A stretch of DNA of 64,000 bases, from NCBI GenBank assembly GCA_049841135.1, contig JASGHK010000002.1:248001-312000 (forward strand). Reading direction: 5' to 3'. Shown in pieces: positions 57,438 through 64,000 of this stretch (positions are counted from its first letter, which is position 1; the number at the start of each line of letters is the position of its first letter). A program made the translations under genes and the position numbers. The notes below the pieces were generated by a model. It was not told the origin of the DNA. It saw only the letters and a list, made by a program, of their open reading frames with translations, and did no database searches. The stretch is from JACRCT01 sp049841135. GTDB taxonomy: Bacteria; Myxococcota; Myxococcia; Myxococcales; UBA5297.

Positions 57438-57478
57438 TCCGGAAACTTGCGGCTCGCCAATTTCCCCTGAGTTTCCGG
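57438..57478. promoter_or_regulatory. Inverted repeat upstream of nrdR
   Basis: CCGGAAACT (57439-57447) is mirrored by AGTTTCCGG (57470-57478) around 22 bases. TTCCGGAA inside the left arm is itself palindromic. It lies in the 220-base divergent region between nrdR and the DoxX gene; it is not an NrdR-box consensus. Confidence 0.35.
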
Positions 57479-57586
57479 GCACTTGGTAGCCCGTTTTTCG
57501 GCCCGCATCCACGATCTGCATTTCTGGGCCTTGGGGTAGCCGAGGGTGTGAGCGGTGCCCACCGTCACGCCGGAGGTGTGCGTGCC

Positions 57587-58150
57587 ATGGAGCGGGTGGA
57601 GCGAGCGCCGGGAATGCTGGGGAGGACGGCGGGCCTGGCAGTCGACGCCGGTGCGCCTTCGAGGGTGCGGCCACTGGTGGTCGCCCCGCTCTTGCTTCGG
57701 CTGGGGTTGGCGGCGGTCTTCTTCGTCCACGGCGCGCAGAAGCTCTTCGGCGCGTTCGGTGGCGGGGGCATCACCGGCACCGCCAGCGGCTTCGAGGCGA
57801 CGGGGCTCAAGCCGGCGCTCTTCCTGGCCATCGTCGCGGGGCTGCTCGAGTTCGGCGGCAGCCTCCTGCTGGCGGTCGGATTGCTGACCCGGCCCATCGC
57901 CGTCCTCCTCGGCTTCGAGATGCTCTTCGCGCTGTTCGCGGTCCACGCGCCCAACGGCTTCTTGCTCAACTGGGCCTGCGCGCCGGGAAAGGGCCACGGC
58001 ATCGAGTACACGCTGACGCTGGCGACCTCGCTCGGGGCCTTGGCGCTGCTCGGGGCGGGCCGGGCCTCGCTCGATGGGTCGCGGGCGGTGCGGCAGAAGC
58101 TGCGGATTCCCACGGTGCCTCAGGGACGGACGAAGACGCCGCTGCCGTAG
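57587..58150 (+). CDS. DoxX family membrane protein
   Basis: About 187 residues from ATG 57587 (GGAGG ten bases upstream; GTG starts at 57578 and 57548 are in frame). The four-helix DoxX pattern is LLRLGLAAVFFVHGAQKLFG, ALFLAIVAGLLEFGGSLLLAVGLLTRPIAVLLGFEMLFALFAVH and YTLTLATSLGALALLGAG. The signature Gly/Phe-rich FGGGGITGTASGFEATGL lies between helices 1 and 2. Family members are linked to oxidative stress and quinone chemistry. Transcribed divergently from nrdR; a long palindrome follows. Confidence 0.85.
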   Translation: MERVERAPGMLGRTAGLAVDAGAPSRVRPLVVAPLLLRLGLAAVFFVHGAQKLFGAFGGGGITGTASGFEATGLKPALFLAIVAGLLEFGGSLLLAVGLLTRPIAVLLGFEMLFALFAVHAPNGFLLNWACAPGKGHGIEYTLTLATSLGALALLGAGRASLDGSRAVRQKLRIPTVPQGRTKTPLP

Positions 58151-58154
58151 GACC

Positions 58155-58209
58155 GGGGCCAGGTTCCGAATCCGAAAACTCGGAGCTTTCGGATTCGGAA
58201 CCTGGCCCC
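58155..58209. repeat. Perfect 23-bp inverted repeat
   Basis: 58155-58177 (GGGGCCAGGTTCCGAATCC plus GAAA) is the exact reverse complement of 58187-58209, with a 9-base loop. It begins five bases after the DoxX stop. It lacks a T-tract and is far longer than a normal terminator; REP/palindromic-element-like. Confidence 0.85.
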
Positions 58210-58333
58210 ACTCCACTGCCCACCTCGGATCCGGGCCCGGAACCCGGCGAATGCAGCGCGGCCCGCGTCGCCTGGTCGGAGGCGGTGCGGGCCGCGGGAG
58301 TCTGCTCGTCGGGCTGCGGCGAGGTCTGGCCGG

Positions 58334-59589
58334 CTAGTCGATCTTCAGGCCCGGGTAGAGCGGGAACTGCTTGCAGACGTCCTTGACCTGGCCGGCCACG
58401 CGGGTGGCGACCTTCTCGTCGGTGGGGTGCTCGAGCACGTCGACGATGAGGTTGGCGATGACCTTCATTCCCTGGACGCCCATGCCGCGGGTGGTGAGCG
58501 CCGGGGTGCCGATGCGCACGCCGCTGGTCACGGTCGGCTTCTCCGGGTCGAAGGGGATCATGTTCTTGTTCACGGTGATGTGGGCGCGGCCGAGCGCCTC
58601 CTGGGCGTCCTTGCCGGAGATTTCTTGGGGCGCAGGTCGACCATCATCAGGTGGTTGTCGGTGCCGCCGGAGCACAGGCGCAGGCCGCGCGCAGTCAGCC
58701 CCTCGGCGAGCGCCTGGGCGTTGGCGAGGACGGCCTTCGCGTACTCCTTGAACGACGGCTCCATCGCCTCCTTGAAGGCGACGGCCTTGGCGGCGATGAC
58801 GTGCTCGAGCGGGCCGCCCTGGATGCCGGGGAAGATCTTGGAGTTGAGCGCCTTCCCGTACGGCTCCTTGGAGAGGATCATGCCGCCGCGCGGGCCGCGC
58901 AGGGTCTTGTGGGTCGTGGTGGTGACGATTTCCGCGACGGGGACGGGCGAGGGGTGGAGCCCGGCGGCGACGAGGCCGGCGATGTGCGCCATGTCGACGA
59001 CCATCTTGGCGCCCACGCTGTCGGCGATCTCCCGGAACTTGGGGAAGTCGAGGATGCGCGGGTAGGCCGAGGCGCCGACCACGATGACCTTGGGCTTGAA
59101 CTCCTTGGCGAGCTTGGCGACCTGGTCGTAGTCGATGGTCTCGGTGTCGTGCCGCAGGCCGTAGGGGACGACCTTGTAGAGCTTGCCCGAGAAGTTCACC
59201 GGCGAGCCGTGCGTCAGGTGCCCGCCGGAGTTCAGGTCGAGCGCCAGCATGGTGTCGCCGGTCTCCATCACCGACATGTAGGCACCCATGTTGGCCTGCG
59301 AGCCGGAGTGCGGCTGCACGTTGGCGTACTCGGCGCCGAAGAGCTTCTTCGCGCGGTCGATGGCGATCTGCTCGGCGACGTCCACGAACTCGCAGCCGCC
59401 GTAGTAGCGCTTGGCCGGGTAGCCCTCGGCGTACTTGTTGGTCAGCGGCGAGCCGAGCGCCTTGAGCACCGCCGTGGAGACGAAGTTCTCGCTGGCGATG
59501 AGCTCGAGGCCCTCCTCCTGGCGCTCTACTTCCTTGGCGACGGCGTCGAAGATCTCGGGATTGAATTCGCGAAGGGTCTGGCGGTTCAT
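58334..59589 (-). CDS. glyA: Serine hydroxymethyltransferase (frameshift near 58622)
   Basis: PLP enzyme interconverting serine and glycine with tetrahydrofolate. Motifs are LELIASENFVS, YAEGYPAKRYYGGCEFVD, NVQPHSGSQANMGAY, HGSPVNFSGKLYKVVPYG, DMAHIAGLVAAGLHPSP, and the Schiff-base Lys in TTTTHKTLRGPRGG. The frame breaks after VDLRPK and resumes ISGKDAQEALGRAHITVNKNMIPFDP. GATTTCTT at 58619-58626 stands where codon usage predicts GATCTCCTT (Glu-Ile-Ser on the minus strand), a net loss of one base. About 419 residues, normal. Confidence 0.94.
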
Positions 59590-59739
59590 GGTCTCTCCGG
59601 AGAGGTGAAACAAGGGGCGAAGATTGGCCCTTTTGCCCAGGGCTGGCAAGGAAGGGAATGAGGATGGCGCCACAGGCGGAGTCGAAGGCCTGGCTCGGCC
59701 CCACCCCGCCTTCCCCACCCTCGAGCCGTCAGCCGCGGC

Positions 59740-61545
59740 TCAGCCCGCGTCGAACTCCACGAGGCCCAGCTGCAGGAACTTGACGCAGATGGCGAGCAGC
59801 CCTTCCTCGTCCACGGCTCCGCGCGAGAGCGCCGCGAGCGACGGGAAGTCGGAGGCCGCGCGCAGCCACGCCGCCACCTGGCTCTCCGGGCCACTCTCGA
59901 CCTTGTAGTCCTCGAACGCCGGCGTCAGGTGGAGCCCGCGCCCCTCGCGCAGCCACTGCACCGCGTCGCCGGCCTGGCTGGAGCCCACCTCGCCGAAGTC
60001 GAGCGGCGACTCGTCGTCCACCGCGATCTCCAGGTCGCTCTCCGTCTGGTCGGCCATCGAAGGCATCGGCGGCATCGCCGGCAGCTCGTCGAAGAACAGG
60101 GAGGCCGCCGACGGCGCGGGGCTGGCGCTGGAGGCAGGCGCGGCGGGCGCCGGCGGGGCAGGCGGCTCGGCCGCGGGCTCTTCGGCGACCGGGTCGTCCG
60201 TCCCGCTGGCCGCGTCTTCGGCGGCGAAGGCCGGAGTGGGGGCGGCCGGCGCCGGGGGCTCAGTCGCCGCGAGGCCAGCGGAGAGCTCGGCCGGGGGCGG
60301 GGTCTCGGCGCCCTCGTTGACGATGATGACCTCCTCGTCCTGCGGCGAGGAGACCAGCGCCACCAGGCGCCTCAGCTCGCGCTCCTTCTGGCGGACCCGC
60401 TCCAGCTGGGTCTTGGAGTCGGCCAGCATCCTCTCCAGGCTGGCGCTGCGCGAGTGCTCGGTGGAGAGCGCCAGGCGCAGCTCCGCCGCCTCGCGCGCGG
60501 AGGCGCGGACGCGACCGAGCTCGTCCTTCACCCGGGCCACCTCTTCCTGGCTGGTGACGAGCTGCGCCGCGAGGTGCGCGTGCTCGGCCCGCTCCTGCTC
60601 GAGCTGGGCCTGGGCGTGGCCCAGCTGCTCGACCGCCTGCTCCGCCTTGCGCTGCAGGTCCTGGACGAGCGCGCCGCCCGCCTCGGACTCGGCGCGAGCC
60701 TGGGCCAGCTGCTCGCGCAGCTGCGCGGCCTCGGCGGCCAGGGCCTGGGCTTCGTCCTTGCGCTTCTTCTCCAGCGCCGCCTTCTCGCGGGCGAGGCGCT
60801 CGGCGAGGGCCCGCGTCGCCGCCTCGTCGGTCTCCATCGTCTGGTACTCGGCCCGGAAGGCGTCCAGCTGGCCCGCCAGCTCCGCCGCGCGGGCCTGGAG
60901 CTCGGCGTTCTCGGCGCGGGCGCGGTCCAGCTCGTCCTGCAGCGCCGCTCGCTCGCCCTCCCCCTGGCTGCGCGCGCTCGAGCCCGCCTGCGACGCGGCG
61001 TCGAGCTGCGACTTGAGCACCTCGCGGTCGGCCTTGAGCTGGTCGCACTCGCGGCCGTACTCGTTCATGAGCGCCTGCGCCTCCGCCAGCCTGCCCTGGA
61101 GGTCCGCCAGCTCCTGCCCGCGGCTGCGGAGGTCGTTCTTGACCGTCGCCAGCTCGCTGAGCATTGCCTCCGCGGGCGCCCCCGGCGCCTGGGAGGGCTG
61201 CTGGGGTGCCGCGGTGTGCTCGGCGATGAGCGAAGCCAGGGCGTCGACCGAAGCCGGAGCCAGGTTCTTGAACTTGATGCCCATCCCCACCCGCTCGGCC
61301 TTGGCGCCCGGCTCGCCTCCCTCGATGCGCACCACCTCGCCGTGCAGCAGGAGCGGCTCGACCAGCCCCGGAGCGAAGAACTTCACGTCCAGCTCGGAGT
61401 GCAGCGGCAGGAACCGCTCGCAGCGGATGAAGATGCCGCCGGCGGAGAGGTCCGCGAGGTAGAAGGTCCGGAACTTGTCGACCGTGGCGACCTTGACCAC
61501 CACCACCGGGTCCTTCACTCGGGGAAACTGGCGCTTGTCGTCCAC
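59740..61545 (-). CDS. PilZ domain protein with long coiled coil
   Basis: 601 residues. The N-terminal PilZ-like domain (1-110) has KRQFPRV, LADLSAGGIFIRC and GMGIKF, close to the R-x3-R and D/N-x-S-x2-G c-di-GMP pattern, though the R-x3-R is altered (KRQFPRV). A coiled coil follows (about 125-395, Ala/Gln/Glu/Arg heptads), then a Pro/Ala-rich low-complexity region, and a C-terminal domain of about 100 residues (WLREGRGLHLTPAFEDYKVESGPE; LAICVKFLQLGLVEFDAG). Myxobacterial PilZ scaffolds like this link c-di-GMP to motility or development (inference). It lies between glyA and rpiB. Confidence 0.78.
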   Translation of the reverse strand: MDDKRQFPRVKDPVVVVKVATVDKFRTFYLADLSAGGIFIRCERFLPLHSELDVKFFAPGLVEPLLLHGEVVRIEGGEPGAKAERVGMGIKFKNLAPASVDALASLIAEHTAAPQQPSQAPGAPAEAMLSELATVKNDLRSRGQELADLQGRLAEAQALMNEYGRECDQLKADREVLKSQLDAASQAGSSARSQGEGERAALQDELDRARAENAELQARAAELAGQLDAFRAEYQTMETDEAATRALAERLAREKAALEKKRKDEAQALAAEAAQLREQLAQARAESEAGGALVQDLQRKAEQAVEQLGHAQAQLEQERAEHAHLAAQLVTSQEEVARVKDELGRVRASAREAAELRLALSTEHSRSASLERMLADSKTQLERVRQKERELRRLVALVSSPQDEEVIIVNEGAETPPPAELSAGLAATEPPAPAAPTPAFAAEDAASGTDDPVAEEPAAEPPAPPAPAAPASSASPAPSAASLFFDELPAMPPMPSMADQTESDLEIAVDDESPLDFGEVGSSQAGDAVQWLREGRGLHLTPAFEDYKVESGPESQVAAWLRAASDFPSLAALSRGAVDEEGLLAICVKFLQLGLVEFDAG

Positions 61546-61714
61546 GGGAGGGCCTCTGTCGTGCGATGAACGTTGCCGGCCCGGTCATGATGCCGGTGGA
61601 GGGAACCACGAGCAACTTCGCGGCGGGCGCCGGCGGCCGAGCGCGTGGGAAGGCCAACGGCGTCAACCACGCGCCTGACGGGCGGTCGCCGCCGCGTCGG
61701 TCTCGAGCGGCGAG
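61546..61714. other. Intergenic region between rpiB and the PilZ gene
   Basis: 169 bases with no supported gene; no clear terminator or promoter could be read. Confidence 0.4.
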
Positions 61715-62167
61715 CTAGCTGCGGCCGCTCTCGTTCTCGGCGTCGGCGATCTTCTGGACGCGCTTGAGGTGCCGGCCGCCTTCGAAGGCGGTCTCCACGA
61801 AGGCCTTGGCGATCATCCGGCCGAGCCCCGGCCCCACCACGCGCTCGCCCATGCACAGCACGTTGGCGTCGTTGTGCGCGCGGCTCATGCGGGCCTCGAA
61901 CTCGGTCGTGCACAGCGCCGCGCGGATGCCCTGGTACTTGTTGGCGACGATGGACATGCCGATGCCGGTGCCGCAGATGAGCACGCCGCACTGGTGCGAG
62001 CCCTCGCGCACGCTCTTGGAGACCGCGGTGGCGAAGTCCGGGTAGTCGACCGAGCTGTTGTCGAAGGTGCCGAAGTCCTTGAGCTCGTGGCCCAGCGAGA
62101 CGAGCGTCTCGGCCACTTCCTTCTTGAGCACGAGCCCGGCGTGGTCGCTGGCGATGGCGATCTTCAT
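61715..62167 (-). CDS. rpiB: Ribose-5-phosphate isomerase B
   Basis: 150 residues. It interconverts ribose-5-phosphate and ribulose-5-phosphate, the latter also feeding RibB. Motifs are IAIASDHAGLVLK (Asp and His), CGVLICGTGIGMSIVANK (active-site Cys and phosphate loop), AALCTTEFEARMSRAHNDANVLCMG. Full length. It lies 132 bases downstream of fabF and ahead of the PilZ gene. Confidence 0.95.
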   Translation of the reverse strand: MKIAIASDHAGLVLKKEVAETLVSLGHELKDFGTFDNSSVDYPDFATAVSKSVREGSHQCGVLICGTGIGMSIVANKYQGIRAALCTTEFEARMSRAHNDANVLCMGERVVGPGLGRMIAKAFVETAFEGGRHLKRVQKIADAENESGRS

Positions 62168-62257
62168 AGGGTGTCCGTCCTGGAGTCGGGCCGACCGGAG
62201 GGGAACATTCGCGGCCAGAGCATCGGTGTGGAAGCGTCGGTTCGGAGTCGAGGTGAT

Positions 62258-62277
62258 GGCAGGCCCGGAGGCCTGCC
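62258..62277 (-). terminator. Hairpin after fabF
   Basis: GGCAGGCC (62258-62265) pairs with GGCCTGCC (62270-62277), loop CGGA. It lies 23 bases beyond the fabF stop and follows a triple GGTAGCNGC direct repeat (62279-62304). There is no T-tract. Confidence 0.4.
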
Positions 62278-62299
62278 GCTACCCAGCCGCTACCCGCGG

Positions 62300-63553
62300 C
62301 TACCCAACGAACCGCTTGAGCACGAGCACGGCGTTGGTGCCGCCGAACCCGAAGGAGTTGGTCATCACCGCGTCGACCTTCACCTCGCGCGCCTGGTGGG
62401 GCACGTAGTCCAGGTCGCAGTCGGGGTCGGGGTTGTCGAGGTTGATGGTCGGCGGCAGCACGTTGTGGAGCAGGGCCAGCGCGCACGCGGCGGCCTCGGT
62501 GCTGCCGGCGGCGCCCAGCTGGTGGCCGAGCATCGACTTGATGGAGCTGACGGCCAGCTTCTTCGCGTGGTCCTTGAAGACCGCCTTGATGGCCCGGGTC
62601 TCGTTGAGGTCGTTGGCCTCGGTCGAGGTGCCGTGCGCGTTGATGTAGCCGATCTCCTCGGGCCGCATCCACGCGTCCTGGAGCGCGAGGCGCATGCAGC
62701 GCGCGGCGCCCTCCCCGTCCGGCGCGGGCGAGGTCATGTGGTAGGCGTCGCTGTTGGCGGCGTACCCGACCAGCTCGGCGTAGATGCGCGCGCCGCGCTT
62801 CTTGGCGTGCTCGAGCTCCTCGACCAGCACCAGGCCCGCGCCCTCGGCCATGACGAACCCGCAGCGGGTCTTGTCGAACGGCCGGCTGGCCTTCTCCGGC
62901 TTGTCGTTGGAGTCGGTGCACATCGCGCGGGCGGCGGCGAACCCGCCGACGCCCAGCGGGGTGATGGCGGCCTCGGTCCCGCCGGCGATGACCGCGTCGG
63001 CCTCGTCGCGCTGGATGAGCCGCATCGCCTCGCCGATGGCGTGGGCGCCGGTGGCGCAGGCGGAGACCGGAGACCAGTTGGGCCCCTTGAGCCCCAGCTT
63101 GATGCTGATCTGCCCCGGGGCGAGGTTGACGATCATCTCCGGGACGAAGAACGGGCTGATGCGCGAGGGCCCCTGCTCGAGGACCTTCTTGTGCGTGGCC
63201 TCGACGGTGGTGAGCCCGCCGATGCCCGAGCCGACCAGGCAGCCCAGGCGTGCGGCGTTGGCGTCGGTGACCACCAGGCCGCTGTCGGCCATGGCCATCT
63301 TGCCGGCGGCGACGGCGTAGCTGATGAAGGGGTCGAGGCGGCGGACCTCCTTCTTCTCGACCCAGTCGCCGGCGTTGAAGTCGCGGATCTCGCCGGCGAT
63401 CTGGACGTCGTAGTCCTTGGCGTCGAAGCGGGTGATGGGCTTGATGCCGCTCTTGCCGGCGACGAGGCCCTCCCAGGTCTTCGCGGTGCCCGTGGCCAGT
63501 GGGGAGACGAGGCCGATTCCGGTGACGACGACGCGACGCGTGAGCTCGCCCAT
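62300..63553 (-). CDS. fabF: Beta-ketoacyl-ACP synthase II
   Basis: 417-residue elongating condensing enzyme of type II fatty-acid synthesis. Catalytic Cys in VSACATGAHAIGEA, His in NAHGTSTEANDLNE and His in MLGHQLGAAGSTEAA; the C-terminal FGFGGTNAVLVL is the family end. Length is normal. Its ATG lies 6 bases after the acpP stop, the usual acpP-fabF operon. It is distinct in type from the KAS III proteins at 10.8-14.3 kb. Confidence 0.96.
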   Translation of the reverse strand: MGELTRRVVVTGIGLVSPLATGTAKTWEGLVAGKSGIKPITRFDAKDYDVQIAGEIRDFNAGDWVEKKEVRRLDPFISYAVAAGKMAMADSGLVVTDANAARLGCLVGSGIGGLTTVEATHKKVLEQGPSRISPFFVPEMIVNLAPGQISIKLGLKGPNWSPVSACATGAHAIGEAMRLIQRDEADAVIAGGTEAAITPLGVGGFAAARAMCTDSNDKPEKASRPFDKTRCGFVMAEGAGLVLVEELEHAKKRGARIYAELVGYAANSDAYHMTSPAPDGEGAARCMRLALQDAWMRPEEIGYINAHGTSTEANDLNETRAIKAVFKDHAKKLAVSSIKSMLGHQLGAAGSTEAAACALALLHNVLPPTINLDNPDPDCDLDYVPHQAREVKVDAVMTNSFGFGGTNAVLVLKRFVG

Positions 63554-63559
63554 AGGCTC

Positions 63560-63803
63560 CTACTTCTTGTGCGAATTGATGTAGTCGATGGCGTCCTTGA
63601 CGGTCTTGATCGACTCGGCCTGCTCGTCGGGGATCTCGACGTCGAACTCCTCTTCCATCGCCATCACCAGCTCCACGATGTCGAGGCTGTCGGCGCCCAG
63701 GTCGTCGATGAAGGAGCTTCTCCGGCTTGATCTCGTCCTCGCCGACTCCCAGCTGCTCGGCGATGATCGACTTCACCTTCACCTCGACGTTCGTGGCGGT
63801 CAT
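63560..63803 (-). CDS. acpP: Acyl carrier protein (frameshift near 63719)
   Basis: About 80 residues after correction. The first part is VKSIIAEQLGVGEDEIKPE. Then the frame must shift by one base at AGCTTC (63715-63720; AGCTC restores PESSFIDDLGADSLDIVELVMAMEEEF, with the phosphopantetheine Ser in DSL), ending INSHKK at 63560. As the single housekeeping ACP beside fabF it should be essential, so a real null allele is implausible. It has its own promoter about 115 bases upstream. Confidence 0.95.
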
Positions 63804-63918
63804 AACTCGCTGTCCTCCGATGCTGCTGAAGCTTGGGGTGAGCTCGGTCGGCTCGAAGACTTCGTCCGGAGCGTCGGGGTCCGACGCCGAACCGAAGTCG
63901 TGTCAAAGAGTTCGGGTC

Positions 63919-63947
63919 GTTATAGTCCAGCAGTTCCGCGGTGTCAC
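63919..63947 (-). promoter_or_regulatory. Sigma-70-type promoter of acpP-fabF
   Basis: On the minus strand: GTGACA (63947-63942), 17 bases, then TATAAC (63924-63919), 116 bases before the acpP ATG. The leader contains the dispersed 13-mer (63887-63899) in reverse orientation. Confidence 0.6.
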
Positions 63948-63977
63948 CCGAAGCGGCGCTCGCACTCGCCGTCGTGC

Positions 63978-64000
63978 TCAGCCGCCGAGCAGCTTGGCGA
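63978..64000 (-). CDS. Possible 3' end of the gene upstream of acpP
   Basis: The minus strand reads AKLLGG and a TGA at 63980-63978 at the edge of the window. Only seven codons are visible. In this gene order a fabG- or fabD-type gene would be expected, but the piece is too short to identify. Confidence 0.2.

Noticed and set aside
62279..62304. CRISPR-like short repeats (GGTAGCNGC three times)
   Set aside because: Units are about 10 bases with no spacers; this is a simple tandem repeat at the end of fabF.

Overview
The window reads as a chromosomal segment from a high-GC Myxococcota-type (myxobacterial, former Deltaproteobacteria) organism. Pointers are the gene order acpP-fabF-rpiB-glyA-nrdR-ribD-ribE-ribB-ribH-nusB, a DUF507 protein, a PilZ/coiled-coil protein, a membrane Ser/Thr kinase, FmdB and ribbon-helix-helix genes, and many short lipoproteins. 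No rRNA, tRNA or CRISPR array was found. This taxonomic reading is inference from gene content, not from a database search.

Layout: 0-10 kb carries a LapB-like TPR end, HIT, SppA, DUF507, UvrC, a YiiX-like lipoprotein, an exported unknown, a cell-wall cysteine peptidase-like protein and UvrB. 10.3-21.4 kb is the accessory part: a small protein, a KAS III enzyme, a VOC protein and a KAS III enzyme fused to a START/SRPBCC-like domain form one operon. An ISKra4-like insertion sequence follows, sitting between two diverged copies of the same gene junction. Then come an exported tandem-START protein, a fused indolepyruvate:ferredoxin oxidoreductase (IorA+IorB) and a HisC-type aminotransferase. 21.5-31.9 kb holds a BatD-VWA fusion, MoeA, a stand-alone GTP cyclohydrolase II, an MBL protein, a LipB-Nudix fusion, RlmKL and a zinc-ribbon membrane protein. 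32-41.9 kb holds a DHCR24-like flavoprotein, the MoxR-DUF58-transglutaminase set, a lytic transglycosylase, two nucleotide-sugar enzymes, an RHH regulator and FmdB. 42-46.8 kb is mostly lipoproteins, a polytopic GT-C-like protein and unknowns. 46.2-63.8 kb is the riboflavin / nrdR / glyA / fatty-acid block, split by a 5.9-kb plus-strand insertion (kinase, beta-propeller-like protein, radical SAM).

The most striking observation spans the window. At least 13 single frameshifts break otherwise well conserved genes (uvrC, iorAB, moeA twice, ribA, lipB-nudix, DUF58, moxR, ribB, a beta-propeller gene, ribD, glyA, acpP). Most are one-base insertions with a shared signature: GATTCT where the protein demands GATCT (five times) and AGCTTC where it demands AGCTC (three times). 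Since acpP, glyA and ribD should be essential, this looks like a systematic, motif-linked read error (possibly DNA modification) rather than gene decay. I annotate these genes as intact with corrected ends and give the break positions.

Functionally, the best candidate for an undescribed system is the KAS III / VOC / KAS-START operon with its exported START partner. The neighbouring IorAB and aminotransferase could in principle supply aryl-acyl-CoA starters, but that link is only a hypothesis.
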